Shown: positions 25,274-34,713, counted from the stretch's first letter. The stretch: DNA of 64,000 nt from DT-111 sp965263225 (GCA_965263225.1 CBDHHG010000046.1:248001-312000); one strand, 5' to 3'. The notes: a model not told the origin generated them from the letters alone. Numbers and translations: made by a program.

Positions 25274-27202
25274 CTACTGGATAAGGGCGACAGAGCCGGT
25301 ATGCTGTCTTACCACGCCATCAATAAAGGCAACATCAGCCACAAATACATAGACGCCAGAAGCCGCCAATTTGCCATTCACAAAGCCATCCCAACCGTCA
25401 ATGTCACTATTGACTGGGATGTTATTTCGTTCGAATAAGACTTTACCCCAACGATCAAAGATCATCAACTTCTGTATGTCACTAACCGCATTGGATCGAG
25501 CATAGATGGTAAAGAAATCATTAATGCCATCGTTATTGGGAGAGAAAACATTTGGAGCATAAATAGGATAGTTCTTGCTGACTATAACTTGGACGCTGTC
25601 CATTGCTGTGCAACCAAACTCATTGGTTACCTCTACCACTATTAGTTGATCTTCTAAGGGCAATAGATTAGGTCTGCTACAACTTTCACAGTCTAGGATA
25701 TCTACTGGTGACCATTGATACTGGAGGTTTTGGTAATTAGATACGACAGATAGGGTCGTACTTTCTCCCAGATCCAGACGGATGTCTGCGCCAAGATCGA
25801 CCTCCAGGGCGGGCGGGACAGGAATTTCAACGGCTAGTACTGCGGAGCAACCAAAGCGATCTCGAATTGTTAAGGTGTAGCTGTTTTTGTCCAATTGGGT
25901 AAAGAAGTTTTGCCCTTGAGGAGGAAGGTCGTCCAATTGAAACTCATAAGGAGGAAAACCATTCTGGACAGATAGGATGTCTATAGTCCCTGTACCATCA
26001 CTAGCGCAAGCTGGAGGAATGACACGGATTTCGGCCATAATATTAGGATCAGGAACTACGGTGAGATCTAAAGTTACGATACTATCACAACCAATACTTG
26101 AGATGAGGCTATCTAGATAGATGCCACTTTGTGTGTACGTAGAGCTGCCAATGTTGTAGCTGGCTCCTGCGCAAATGGTATCGGTGATGCTGTACTCTAG
26201 CGGGACGACAATGATGGTAGCCGTCTCTGACAAGACGCGACATTTATCATTATTGAGATTCTCTGGAGATGCAGCGAGTTGAAACCGGTACAGATAGGTG
26301 CCGCTAGCAAAATCGCTGATAATGTACGAAAGATCTGAAGCACCTGGGATAACACTCCAGCTTTGACCATTATTCGTACTGATTTCCCATTGTATGAAAT
26401 CTTGGGCAAAAGGAGAGTTGAATACCTCCGCTTGTATGGTCACTGGATCGTTATCTAGGCAAACAAAATTAATGCCAACGGGAGTAATCACTGCATCAGG
26501 ACCACAGGGCCTAAAGGTGATATTATCCAAGGCGAGATCGTTGCCGATGCCACCCGGCGCATTATTGCGGATGGAAAGCGTGAGTGAGGTGGTGCCAGGG
26601 TCCGTCACAAAAGTGAAGCCATAGGTATTCCATCCGTTGTTTTGTGGTACATTACCCGTGGTAAAAGCCTCTTCATCATTAATGAAAAAACTAACATTGG
26701 GAAAAATATGCCCGGTCACCCCTTGCGCGATTAGATTGGCTACATCAACTGAAAACTCATACAATGTGTTTTCGCAAAGCCCGGTAATTTCTTGTCGGTA
26801 AAAGACACCGGGAGAAAAACTGGCATTGACTACCATCATGTAGCCGTCAGGACTAGAGCTATTGTCCTGCAAATTGATCCAGGTCGGAAATAGGCCCGGC
26901 CAGGCTCCGGTGTTGTTTGTAATGGTATATGAACCGTCCTGAGGAGGGCCAAAGGTAACATAGGTGTAGTCAGGAGCAATACCGGGATCATTGGGAAGGA
27001 TATTCGCCGCTCCTCTTCCGAAATCACCATCCTCGAAGATATTCTCTCCCAGACTACCGGTACAAGTATCGTTCATGATCAGAAAAGGGGAAGCATTTTC
27101 TGTTAGCAGAGTGGGGGCGTCTGAAGCCTTTCGGCTACTCAACAGGATAGAAGAGCACAGTAGAAAAAGTACTAATAATAACAAGGGCGACTTCAACTGC
27201 AT
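25274..27202 (-). CDS. Secreted multidomain protein with T9SS type B (gliding-motility-associated) C-terminal domain
   Basis: A 642-residue exported protein. Signal peptide SPLLLLVLFLLCSSILLSS; then a carbohydrate-binding-like beta sandwich (about 50-235, with ITNNTGAWPGLFP and SLTLSIRNNAPGG), an Ig-like repeat (INFVCLDNDPVTIQAEVFNS), a SprB-type repeat (about 395-470, PPACASDGTGTIDI and LTIRDRFGCSAV), a PKD-like segment (LDLGESTTLSVVSN) and the type B domain YAPNVFSPNNDGINDFF to VALIQ. It should pass the outer membrane through T9SS and act in adhesion or polymer binding. Its stop is 25 bp from the convergent DUF4272 fragment with no terminator between. Confidence 0.88.
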   Translation of the reverse strand: MQLKSPLLLLVLFLLCSSILLSSRKASDAPTLLTENASPFLIMNDTCTGSLGENIFEDGDFGRGAANILPNDPGIAPDYTYVTFGPPQDGSYTITNNTGAWPGLFPTWINLQDNSSSPDGYMMVVNASFSPGVFYRQEITGLCENTLYEFSVDVANLIAQGVTGHIFPNVSFFINDEEAFTTGNVPQNNGWNTYGFTFVTDPGTTSLTLSIRNNAPGGIGNDLALDNITFRPCGPDAVITPVGINFVCLDNDPVTIQAEVFNSPFAQDFIQWEISTNNGQSWSVIPGASDLSYIISDFASGTYLYRFQLAASPENLNNDKCRVLSETATIIVVPLEYSITDTICAGASYNIGSSTYTQSGIYLDSLISSIGCDSIVTLDLTVVPDPNIMAEIRVIPPACASDGTGTIDILSVQNGFPPYEFQLDDLPPQGQNFFTQLDKNSYTLTIRDRFGCSAVLAVEIPVPPALEVDLGADIRLDLGESTTLSVVSNYQNLQYQWSPVDILDCESCSRPNLLPLEDQLIVVEVTNEFGCTAMDSVQVIVSKNYPIYAPNVFSPNNDGINDFFTIYARSNAVSDIQKLMIFDRWGKVLFERNNIPVNSDIDGWDGFVNGKLAASGVYVFVADVAFIDGVVRQHTGSVALIQ

Positions 27203-27368
27203 GAATCGGTGGGTTTAATCAAGATATAGGTAATCCCATAAGTGGTTCTGATCGTAGATATTTCAAATATAAACATATCTGTCTGTTGCTGGGCGGCATT
27301 CTTTCACTTTAACCTGCATGAGACAAATATGTATCAATGAATGGTGGAAAGGTATAGCGACATTCGAA

Positions 27369-28670
27369 TTAATCCGCAGCGGATAACCCCTGATTCTTTT
27401 CCCTTCTCTTCGCAATGGCTTCAATTTTGGTAGCAAAGTAAGGATAGTGTTTGATGACTTGATCAAAGGCGCTTTTGGATAGCTTATACATATCGCAGTA
27501 GGTCTCTGCAACTATGGAGGCAGTGCGCAGCCGGTGTAAGAATAGGGAGATTTCCCCAAAGAAATCGCCGTCCGAAAGTCGAGTTATTTCTTCTCCTTCT
27601 TCATTTAATACGGCAACCTCTCCATAAACAATGAAATACATTTCTTCTCCAATTTCTCCTGCTCTGGTAATGGAGCTTCCTGGTGTGAAAACTACCGCCT
27701 GCAAATGCAAGGCAATGGACTCGATAAAGGCTTCGCTAGCTTCTTGAAACAGAGGAATCTTCTCCAAAATATCCGTCTTCATTTGCATGGCGACCTGGGT
27801 CTTCAGGTGTAAGGGCAGTGTATCTAGAAATTCCTCCTCATTCAAACCCAAGCGTTTTTGCCATTTATACTGGTAGTATTCCTGAATTCCTTCTTGCAAC
27901 TCTGGAGGTAAAGGACGATACCGCATGAATTGAGAAAGTCGTTCAGTATTTTCCAGATAATGCTGATTAGCAGGGTCGCGCCTATTCAGGAGATTAGCGA
28001 TCTGACCGATTAATAAACTGAAAAAAGCAAAACCCGTCAACATGGTGAAGATGGCATAGGCTTTTTCCACCATATTCTTAGGTACAATATCTCCATACCC
28101 TACCGTAGAAATGGTGGTAAGACTCCAGTACAAGGCATTGATGTAGTTCTCCGTTGGGCTCAAATTTGGATCAGGTGTCCGGATCAATAACCAACCACAA
28201 CTTATCCAATGCGTCACCAGAAATATGACCAATACCAAATACATTAAAGAGAACTGTTGAGAAAAGCGAAGGTTTTGGATGCGGAGCCTTCCCAGGATGA
28301 TACGAACTTTGTAGAGTTTTGCCAATCGGAGTAAACGTACCACAGAATTGGAAAATAGACCTAGCGGCAAAGCGGCCAGAAGATCAAATAGTAGCCCGTT
28401 TTGCAACAGCCGATGCTTTTTTCTACCACTACCCTTGTACATGGGATTGAGCTGATAGTACGGGTATCTGTAATCTAGCCAAATATCAAACGCAAATATT
28501 AAGGTCAGTAAAATTGTACCGGAGAGGAATAGATTGTCATTGCTATTGGGCAAGGCCAGATGATAAGGAATATATACCGCAAGATGCAAGGTGAAGGCAG
28601 TGATCATCAGATCCCAAAGCAAACGAAAGTGTTTGTGTCGTAAAATCCATTCCATGCCATTTTGTGCCAT
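27369..28670 (-). CDS. Voltage-gated-like K+ channel with cyclic-nucleotide-binding domain
   Basis: A 433-residue inner-membrane protein. Six membrane segments with an Arg/Lys-rich S4 (VVRLLRLAKLYKVRIILGRLRI, about 110-131), a pore loop and selectivity filter TVGYGD (189-194), S6, C-linker, and a C-terminal cyclic-nucleotide-binding domain (about 305-425) with FGEISLFLHRLRTAS, including the phosphate-binding Glu and Arg. The layout is that of eukaryotic CNG/HCN channels and bacterial relatives; the filter predicts K+ selectivity. Probably opened by cAMP or cGMP. Monocistronic; a minus-strand TATCTTTG (28710-28717) may be its -7 element. Confidence 0.92.
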   Translation of the reverse strand: MAQNGMEWILRHKHFRLLWDLMITAFTLHLAVYIPYHLALPNSNDNLFLSGTILLTLIFAFDIWLDYRYPYYQLNPMYKGSGRKKHRLLQNGLLFDLLAALPLGLFSNSVVRLLRLAKLYKVRIILGRLRIQNLRFSQQFSLMYLVLVIFLVTHWISCGWLLIRTPDPNLSPTENYINALYWSLTTISTVGYGDIVPKNMVEKAYAIFTMLTGFAFFSLLIGQIANLLNRRDPANQHYLENTERLSQFMRYRPLPPELQEGIQEYYQYKWQKRLGLNEEEFLDTLPLHLKTQVAMQMKTDILEKIPLFQEASEAFIESIALHLQAVVFTPGSSITRAGEIGEEMYFIVYGEVAVLNEEGEEITRLSDGDFFGEISLFLHRLRTASIVAETYCDMYKLSKSAFDQVIKHYPYFATKIEAIAKRREKNQGLSAAD

Positions 28671-29205
28671 AAGGGTTCTTTTTGCCTATAGTCATCGGGT
28701 TCATTATAGCAAAGATAGAATTGCTACAGGGAATACACCTAAGATTACTAATAGCACCTCAATGATTGACTAGCGAAGGCGTCAATTTTTGGCGTGTTTT
28801 ACCAAAAAAGAAACGGTAAGGTGGACTGAACAAAAAAAACTTCAAGTTTTTTGAAAAAAAGTCCTGTTCTCGCCCACAGAATCCTCCGCTAACTTTATTC
28901 TGCAAATTGAAATTATTCAGGGTTTCCTATCGTTTTGACCGACTTCTGTTTCGAGCATTTACTGTCACCCAAATAATATTTTGCCTAAAAATGTGCTATA
29001 TTGATGTGTTTTGGTGTTAATTGTCTGTTAAGGGTTAAAAATGCATTAGAACAGATCAAATAAGAGGTAGCTTAATGTCAAAAGTACACTTACCTTTGTC
29101 ATGTAATCATCACCTGGATACCCCTAATAGTAAGAAAATTAAGAGGATTACATCCTTAAAGAAGGAAACCTCGATAATCGATTACTAACCAAAAGAAGAA
29201 CTGTT
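28671..29205. other. Divergent intergenic region, 535 bp
   Basis: Between the channel gene (minus) and a small secreted-protein gene (plus). Possible -7 elements: TATCTTTG on the minus strand (28710-28717) and TACCTTTG on the plus strand (29091-29098, leading to a leader near 100 nt). Neither has a good -33 box. I see no RNA gene, repeat or credible small reading frame. Confidence 0.4.
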
Positions 29206-29808
29206 ATGAAAAAGGTAATGATTAAATGTGCTTTGACAGTATGCTTTTGTATTGGAATGTTTTCATGGGCTATGGCCATTTCGAACTTGCCTGCAGTTGA
29301 GATTGTAGAGGCAACGTTTGAAAAAAAGATCAGTTTCGAAGCCAAGAGCGTCCAGGGGAAGGCTACGGTATCCCTTTTAGATGAATATGACGTGAGCCTT
29401 TTTGCTCAGACATGGCAAGATCAATCCTCAATAGGAAAGATTTTTGATCTGGAAGCTCTGCCTAATGGCAAGTACACTTTGCTTTTCGAGACACAGACAA
29501 ATGAAATCATTCAGCCTTTCCGCATTGAAAAAGGTAGGATTCAGCTCAGGGAGAAAGATCGAATTGTGCGATATGTACCCATTGTGGCGAAGGCCGGAGA
29601 ATACATTAGCCTTTCCTGGCTAAACAAAGAAATTAGCAATGTCAGGGTTGAGATCGAGGATCATGCTGGGGCCTTGGTCTTGGAAGAGAAGCTCAAAGGA
29701 GTGCTAAAAGTGGCACGCCGATACGATGTAAGCCGATTGGCACGTGGGATTTATTTGGTAAAGGTAGAAACCAAGTCGAAGACCTACTACACGGAAATCA
29801 GCTTATAA
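29206..29808 (+). CDS. Small secreted beta-rich protein with a T9SS-like/DUF3244-like end
   Basis: A 200-residue protein with a clear signal peptide (KCALTVCFCIGMFSWAMA). The mature part looks like two Ig-like beta sandwiches: residues about 35-115 (ATVSLLDEYDVSLFAQTW, PNGKYTLLFETQTNEI) and about 120-200 (VRVEIEDHAGALVLEEKL, LARGIYLVKVETKSKTYYTEISL). The last strand set resembles T9SS type A domains or DUF3244 proteins but lacks the LFPNP opening, so it may be a stand-alone homologue. Function unknown. Followed by a strong terminator, so transcribed alone. Confidence 0.65.
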   Translation: MKKVMIKCALTVCFCIGMFSWAMAISNLPAVEIVEATFEKKISFEAKSVQGKATVSLLDEYDVSLFAQTWQDQSSIGKIFDLEALPNGKYTLLFETQTNEIIQPFRIEKGRIQLREKDRIVRYVPIVAKAGEYISLSWLNKEISNVRVEIEDHAGALVLEEKLKGVLKVARRYDVSRLARGIYLVKVETKSKTYYTEISL

Positions 29809-30137
29809 ACCCATTTGAAGTTCTAAGTTCTTGATGATATTATATTCCCGTCCCTTTTGGGGGAATTCAAATAATCCATTAGGGGTTCCATAATTTTGTT
29901 GAAGGATTTATTTGAAAGCCGCGCCTTTGGGTGCGGTTTTTTTTTGCAGTTACCAAAGCCAAATGCGTTCAGTTGCTTGCTGGAGTAGAACGCATCACCC
30001 TGATAAAATCAACCCATCCTCAGTCAGCATACATACAAAACAGCGAGTGTTCACATCTGATATCTTCCAATTACTTGGCGGACTGATGAAAAGAGAGCAG
30101 GTGAGTCGGCCTCCTTTCAGACGTCAAGATTGATCAA
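29809..30137. other. Convergent intergenic region, 329 bp
   Basis: Holds the terminator at 29918-29945 for the plus-strand gene. The remaining roughly 190 bp before the kinase stop at 30138 show no gene, repeat or second hairpin that I can support. Confidence 0.4.
29919..29945 (+). terminator. Strong intrinsic terminator
   Basis: CCGCGCC (29919-29925) pairs with GGTGCGG (29930-29936) around TTTG, followed by nine T (29937-29945). One pair is G-U only in plus-strand RNA, which fixes the orientation. Confidence 0.92.
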
Positions 30138-31466
30138 CTACAAAGTAATCGTTACCACCGTTCCCTCGCCTTGAGCAGACTGTAGTTCCAAATCTCCTTT
30201 GTGTAGGCGAATAATTTGTCGAGATAGACTAAGACCGATTCCGGAACCTTCTTCCTTCGTAGTAAAGAAGGGAACAAATATTTGTTCCATCATATCCACC
30301 GGAATTCCCTCGCCATTATCCGATACGCGGAAGATCACTTTGCCATCGGGATGTTTTTGTAGAGACAGGTCAATGATTGGGTTTTCACTATCCTTGAGGG
30401 CGTCAGATGCATTCTTGATGAGATTGATGAGCACCTGCTCTAGGAGATTAGGGTCACCCTGGAAATTTACCGGTGTTGGTGGGAGTTCGAGTCGCAGATC
30501 GATCTTTCTTGTCTCCAATTCAGCCATAAATAGGGTCTTGAGTTCTTCCAAGAGCGCATTGCCATTGATCAATTGGAAATTTGGCGGTGGGATACGGGTG
30601 AGACTGCGGTAGGTCTCCGTGAAATCTAGGAGCCCCTCACTCCGCTTTTTGATTACTCTTACAGAGTTCTTGATCATCTCAATGTAGTCTGGATCCAAAT
30701 GGTCTTTATTGGCTACTACATCATTAATGGTAGAGCTTAGGGACGCAATGGGTGCCACAGAGTTCATGATTTCGTGTGTCAAAATGCGGATCAATTTCTG
30801 ATAGGCTACTAATTCCTGTGCTTCTAGTTCACTTTGGATGTTTTGAAAGGAGATGAGTTTTAGGTTCTCTTTATTCAGGATCAGATCAATCGTCCGCACC
30901 GCAATCTGCATCAAGCGATTGTCGATGTTTAACTTGAGCAGTTCACGATCTCCCGGCTTGAGGTGTGTCACTGCTTCCCAAAGCTGCTCATCGATTTTCT
31001 GCAACCCGCTGAGATTGACTAGGTAAGATTTCCGAAGCAGCCTTTGCAGGGCTTTATTCATCAATACCACCTCTCCATCTTCGTCAATACACAGTAGGCC
31101 TACTTCGACATGTTCCACGACCGTTTGGAGGAATTGATGATTGGCTTCCTTTTCGGCACGAATATCTCGGAACTTCCGATTGATCAAATTGAAACCATCG
31201 TGCAGATCACCAAAGGAATCTCCTCGATGACGACCCGATCCGGTAGTATTGAAGTCGTTGTATTGGATGCTTTCAAAAAAATTGGCTAGATCTTTATTCG
31301 TCTGATCGACATAATTGAACAAATTGACGATCAAAATTATGGATAAGATGACCCCAAAACCAGTTGTGAGATGAAAGCCGTTGTCAAGACTGAGCGCTAT
31401 TCCTAGTATCAATAGTAGAAGAATCCCCAAACGAACAACGATATTGATCTTAAAGTTATATACCAC
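30138..31466 (-). CDS. NtrY-like membrane histidine kinase, no adjacent response regulator
   Basis: A 442-residue sensor kinase. Two N-terminal membrane helices (VVRLGILLLLILGIALSL and a second ending near residue 50), a linker, a PAS-like domain (HVEVGLLCIDEDGEVVLMNKALQRLL), the dimerisation His in LIRILTHEIMNSVAPIASL, and an ATPase domain with LINLIKNASDAL (N box), VSDNGEGIPVDMMEQIFVPFFTTK and GSGIGLSLSRQI. The H-box and PFFTTKEEGSGIGLS match the NtrY/AtoS group, usually paired with a sigma-54-dependent regulator. Neither flank encodes one, so the partner is elsewhere. Signal unknown. Confidence 0.88.
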   Translation of the reverse strand: MVYNFKINIVVRLGILLLLILGIALSLDNGFHLTTGFGVILSIILIVNLFNYVDQTNKDLANFFESIQYNDFNTTGSGRHRGDSFGDLHDGFNLINRKFRDIRAEKEANHQFLQTVVEHVEVGLLCIDEDGEVVLMNKALQRLLRKSYLVNLSGLQKIDEQLWEAVTHLKPGDRELLKLNIDNRLMQIAVRTIDLILNKENLKLISFQNIQSELEAQELVAYQKLIRILTHEIMNSVAPIASLSSTINDVVANKDHLDPDYIEMIKNSVRVIKKRSEGLLDFTETYRSLTRIPPPNFQLINGNALLEELKTLFMAELETRKIDLRLELPPTPVNFQGDPNLLEQVLINLIKNASDALKDSENPIIDLSLQKHPDGKVIFRVSDNGEGIPVDMMEQIFVPFFTTKEEGSGIGLSLSRQIIRLHKGDLELQSAQGEGTVVTITL

Positions 31467-31578
31467 TTCTTTTTAGCTTTCAAGATAGGAAATTTCGGGA
31501 CTCCTGTCCATACTCTTCTACTAATGATAGTTGTGACTGCCCCGGTAATACTCTCAAAAATCTCCTTAACTTTGACGT

Positions 31579-32286
31579 ATGGAAACGTGCTTAAATTGTG
31601 GTGAACCACTAAAAGGGACCTTTTGTCATGTCTGTGGACAAAAGGCGAGTACCCGCCAGATCAATTGGCAGACCTTTTTGGCAGACCTTCCTAGAAGCCT
31701 ATTCAATTTGGAACATGGATTTTGGTATACGCTCAAGGAGTTAACCCTTAGAACTCGTTTGGCCTTGGACGGGTACCTCAGTGGAAAGCGAGTTCTATTC
31801 TTCAAGCCGATTCAATATGCCATACTTGGTATAACGCTTTATACTCTACTGCAAGCTTTTAATCCTTTAGATCCTCCGGCAACAGGAGGGATTAGTACAG
31901 AAAATAACCTTTATGGCACTGGCTATGCTGTAGGAAAATTAATAAGAGAGAACCTAAAATTCTTTTGGTTGCTAGGCATCTTCTTCTATGCGCTTCCTGC
32001 TAAGCTATTTTTCCGTAAGTATAATTTTACGGAGCATATGGTTGTCTGCGCTTATGTGCTAGGACATACGGCCCTACTAGCGTGCTTGTCACTACCTTTC
32101 TATTCGGTGCCTATTATGTTCAACCCCTTTATTTATCTCTTTATCGGAGTTATGTATTTTCGACTTTTCAAGGACCCTGTCAATCCATTAGGTACTTTTG
32201 GTGCTGTGGTGGGACACCTTATACTATGTATGTTGATTTTCTTCTTGCTTCCCATTCTCTACTACTATGTCTTTAATGGAGCCTAA
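31579..32286 (+). CDS. DUF3667 membrane protein with N-terminal zinc ribbon
   Basis: A 235-residue protein. The N terminus is a four-cysteine ribbon (CLNC, then CHVC; Cys4, 7, 16, 19), followed by QINWQTFLADLPRSLFNLEHGFWYT, the hallmark of DUF3667. About four membrane helices follow (near 75-90, 125-145, 155-180, 200-230). Function unknown; found widely in Bacteroidota. Its 3' end overlaps the following HD-domain gene by 20 bp, so the two are probably co-translated. Confidence 0.85.
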   Translation: METCLNCGEPLKGTFCHVCGQKASTRQINWQTFLADLPRSLFNLEHGFWYTLKELTLRTRLALDGYLSGKRVLFFKPIQYAILGITLYTLLQAFNPLDPPATGGISTENNLYGTGYAVGKLIRENLKFFWLLGIFFYALPAKLFFRKYNFTEHMVVCAYVLGHTALLACLSLPFYSVPIMFNPFIYLFIGVMYFRLFKDPVNPLGTFGAVVGHLILCMLIFFLLPILYYYVFNGA

Positions 32287-32914
32287 TCAGCTATTGGTGC
32301 TACAAGAAAACTGGCTAGAACTGGCCCAGCAGATAGGCTTGCCGGCGGATCTCATCTCCGATAGCTGGGGTGAAATTTCTAGTGCCTATCAAAGTGCAGC
32401 ACGATTCTATCACAACTTGTACCACATTGCAGACATGCTCAGCTTGTGCAAAGAACATGAATCTCACCTGAAATCCCCTGCAATCTTGGCTTTAAGCATT
32501 TGGTTTCATGACCTGGTCTATCAGGCTGACCGAAAGGATAATGAAAAACGAAGCGCTGAACAGGCCATATTCTATCTTGAGCAATCCGAACTCTCCACGA
32601 ACACCATTACACAGGTATATCAGTCGATTCTTGCCACACAGTATCATCAATTATCTTTCGATTATCCGAACTTAGCCTACCTCTTAGACTTTGACTTGGC
32701 GATACTAAGTCGCGACTGGGAACGGTATCTAGAATACACACAGCAGATTAGAAAGGAGTACAGTATTTACCCTGATGAGCTGTATCGACCTGGGCGGCGA
32801 AAGGTGCTTGAACACTTTCTTGCACGCGAAAATCTCTATTTCACGGCCTTTGCGCAGGAAGAATGGGAATCTCAAGCTCGTTCTAATCTCAAAATGGAAC
32901 TGTCTGGCTTATAA
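32267..32914 (+). CDS. HD-superfamily predicted metal-dependent phosphohydrolase
   Basis: A 215-residue soluble protein of the COG4339 type. The HD-type signature is split over SAARFYHNLYHI (His) and LSIWFHDLVY (His-Asp), with YLLDFDLAIL as the later Asp. Family members are predicted to hydrolyse nucleotides or phosphate esters; the substrate is not known. I keep the ATG at 32267; a second at 32276 would remove three residues, and both lie inside the end of the DUF3667 gene. Confidence 0.82.
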   Translation: MSLMEPNQLLVLQENWLELAQQIGLPADLISDSWGEISSAYQSAARFYHNLYHIADMLSLCKEHESHLKSPAILALSIWFHDLVYQADRKDNEKRSAEQAIFYLEQSELSTNTITQVYQSILATQYHQLSFDYPNLAYLLDFDLAILSRDWERYLEYTQQIRKEYSIYPDELYRPGRRKVLEHFLARENLYFTAFAQEEWESQARSNLKMELSGL

Positions 32915-33015
32915 ATCCCAGTGCGGGAAATTTCCAAAAAACGATAATACTTACCAAAAAATGGGAAGGGGTGCCCAAAAATAGAAAGATGCCCAAAACG
33001 GGGCCCTTCTCCCCC

Positions 33016-33023
33016 TATCTTTG
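33016..33023 (+). promoter_or_regulatory. Probable -7 element of the surface-protein gene
   Basis: TATCTTTG matches TAnnTTTG 106 bp before the start at 33122. No -33 TTTG lies 19-20 nt upstream; instead two TGCCCAAAA copies occur at about 32972 and 32990, which might bind an activator. Confidence 0.4.
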
Positions 33024-33121
33024 AAGTGTAATTAAAAACAAAGTCAGTCATCAACTATCAAAAACGACTCAAGTGCAGCTTGGGTCACCTGACCATTTTT
33101 TGCCTAAAAAAACACAAAGAC

Positions 33122-34615
33122 ATGAGAAGCTTAACATTAACAACCATCATTTTCTTCTTCATCACAGCACTTCACGCAACTACTCACACTACTATCAAAA
33201 ACGGAGATTGGGACGATGCTTCCATCTGGAGCACAGGTCAAGTGCCTAACATCAGCAACTGGCCTGGTGACGAGGTTATCATCAATCACAAAATCGAAGC
33301 AGATGGGACTCTTTCCTTCAAACAAGGTGCTTCCATGACTGTGAAGAGCAACGCCTCTTTAGAAATCGACGGATACTTTAAATTAGAAGGTTCTGGTTCA
33401 TTTGTGATCGAGGTGAACGGAGCAGTAGAATGCGAAGAAGTAAAGCACACCGCTTGGGACGGATCTTTGAACGTCAATGGGAACTTAGTAGTGGAGGATA
33501 AGATTAGCATCAGTGGAGTGGCGAAATTTTACACAGACGGTAACATCTACGCAGGGAAGATTGAAGTTAAAGGAAGCGGCGCTTTCGAAAGCAAGGGAGG
33601 ATTAATCAATATTGAAACTGAATGGAAAATTACCGGAGGAACGGAAGTTAAGGTTAGTAACACAGAGATCGTGGTTGAAGAAAAATTCAATCGCACCGGC
33701 GGACCAAATATCACTTTCACCGGCGGGACATTGAGCATTGGTGAGGATTTCGTAGGGAAGGGTGGCGGAACGATCTGCTTCGACGGAACAGTAGTCACAG
33801 TAGGTGACAAGACGGAACTGAAAGGTAGCGTAATTGTGAGCGTTGGCGGTAGAGGCTCTTTCACTTCAGATGAAATCAAGATGAGTGGAACTGCTTGTTT
33901 GATTGGAAAAGGCTTAGGTGGCTGGTTGAATTGCGAAAGCATCGAATGTACAGGTAGCGCTTATGTACAATGTGTAGATGATTCTTGCTACTATGACAGT
34001 GACAATGATAATGACATGCCAAAACAACTTGACCTAGGTTCTGGCAGCAATACAGTACTACCTGTAGAACTAGTGTACTTTGATGCAGAAATGGAGGCAG
34101 ACGGAATGTTGGTAGTAAGCTGGGCAACAGCAGTAGAGATTAACAATGACTTCTTCACCATCGAAATGTCCTTAGATGGTAGAGATTGGACCGCAATGGA
34201 CGAAGTAATTGGAGCAGGAAATTCCGATGTAGAGATTTCTTACAGATGGACTGAAGAAAACATGGCAGTGGAAGGAACAGCTTACTTCCGCCTCAAGCAA
34301 ACAGATTTCGACGGAACGTTCTCTTACTCTGAGATCGAGTCTGTAGAATTTGCGACGGCTGAAAGAGCAGCACTTGAAGTGAATGTTTTTCCAAATCCAG
34401 CAACTGAATATGTAATGATCGACGGACTAGCTGCTGACTCCACTCCTCAAATCATGTTGATCAATATGCAAGGACAAAACATCAAAGTAGCTTCCACTGA
34501 TCAAGGACAAAGCACAAGAGTAGACATCCCCACTCACCTACCTGCCGGAACTTATGGCTTAGTGATTCAAAGCGGCAGCACGGTTCAAACACAGCAGTTG
34601 GTGATCCAAAAATAA
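33122..34615 (+). CDS. Secreted beta-helix-like surface protein with T9SS type A sorting domain
   Basis: I start at 33122 (MRSLTLTTIIFFFITALHA), where a signal peptide begins; the frame from 33080 adds an unlikely 14-residue leader. The 497-residue protein has a GDWDDASIWSTGQVPN opening like other Bacteroidota surface proteins, then about 220 residues of short repeating strands (GSGSFVIEVNGAVE, GTEVKVSNTEIVVEE, GGGTICFDGTVVTVGD) that look like a right-handed beta helix, a Cys-containing acidic linker (DDSCYYDSDNDNDMPK), a fibronectin-like region (LPVELVYFDAEMEADG, TAVEINNDFFTIEMSLDG) and the sorting domain (VFPNPATEYVMIDG). Phe, Ile, Asn, Asp and His codons are strongly C-ending and Arg is mostly AGA, unlike its neighbours, as in highly expressed genes. 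Confidence 0.85.
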   Translation: MRSLTLTTIIFFFITALHATTHTTIKNGDWDDASIWSTGQVPNISNWPGDEVIINHKIEADGTLSFKQGASMTVKSNASLEIDGYFKLEGSGSFVIEVNGAVECEEVKHTAWDGSLNVNGNLVVEDKISISGVAKFYTDGNIYAGKIEVKGSGAFESKGGLINIETEWKITGGTEVKVSNTEIVVEEKFNRTGGPNITFTGGTLSIGEDFVGKGGGTICFDGTVVTVGDKTELKGSVIVSVGGRGSFTSDEIKMSGTACLIGKGLGGWLNCESIECTGSAYVQCVDDSCYYDSDNDNDMPKQLDLGSGSNTVLPVELVYFDAEMEADGMLVVSWATAVEINNDFFTIEMSLDGRDWTAMDEVIGAGNSDVEISYRWTEENMAVEGTAYFRLKQTDFDGTFSYSEIESVEFATAERAALEVNVFPNPATEYVMIDGLAADSTPQIMLINMQGQNIKVASTDQGQSTRVDIPTHLPAGTYGLVIQSGSTVQTQQLVIQK

Positions 34616-34678
34616 AAACCGATAAAGAAATAGGGTTATTATGAGTTAGGCAATATGATAGTTGAATTAAGCTTCTCG

Positions 34679-34713
34679 AGGGCCTCGGATTTGTTCCGGG
34701 GCCTTCCTTTTTT
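34679..34713 (+). terminator. Intrinsic terminator after the surface-protein gene
   Basis: An 11-bp stem (34679-34689 with 34695-34705, loop TTTGT) including two pairs that form as G-U in plus-strand RNA, then a six-T run at 34708-34713. Confidence 0.88.

Noticed and set aside
33137..34127. Several long antisense open frames within the beta-helix protein gene
   Set aside because: They follow from the strong codon bias of the plus-strand gene, and their products are Pro/Ser/Thr/Leu-rich without domain features.
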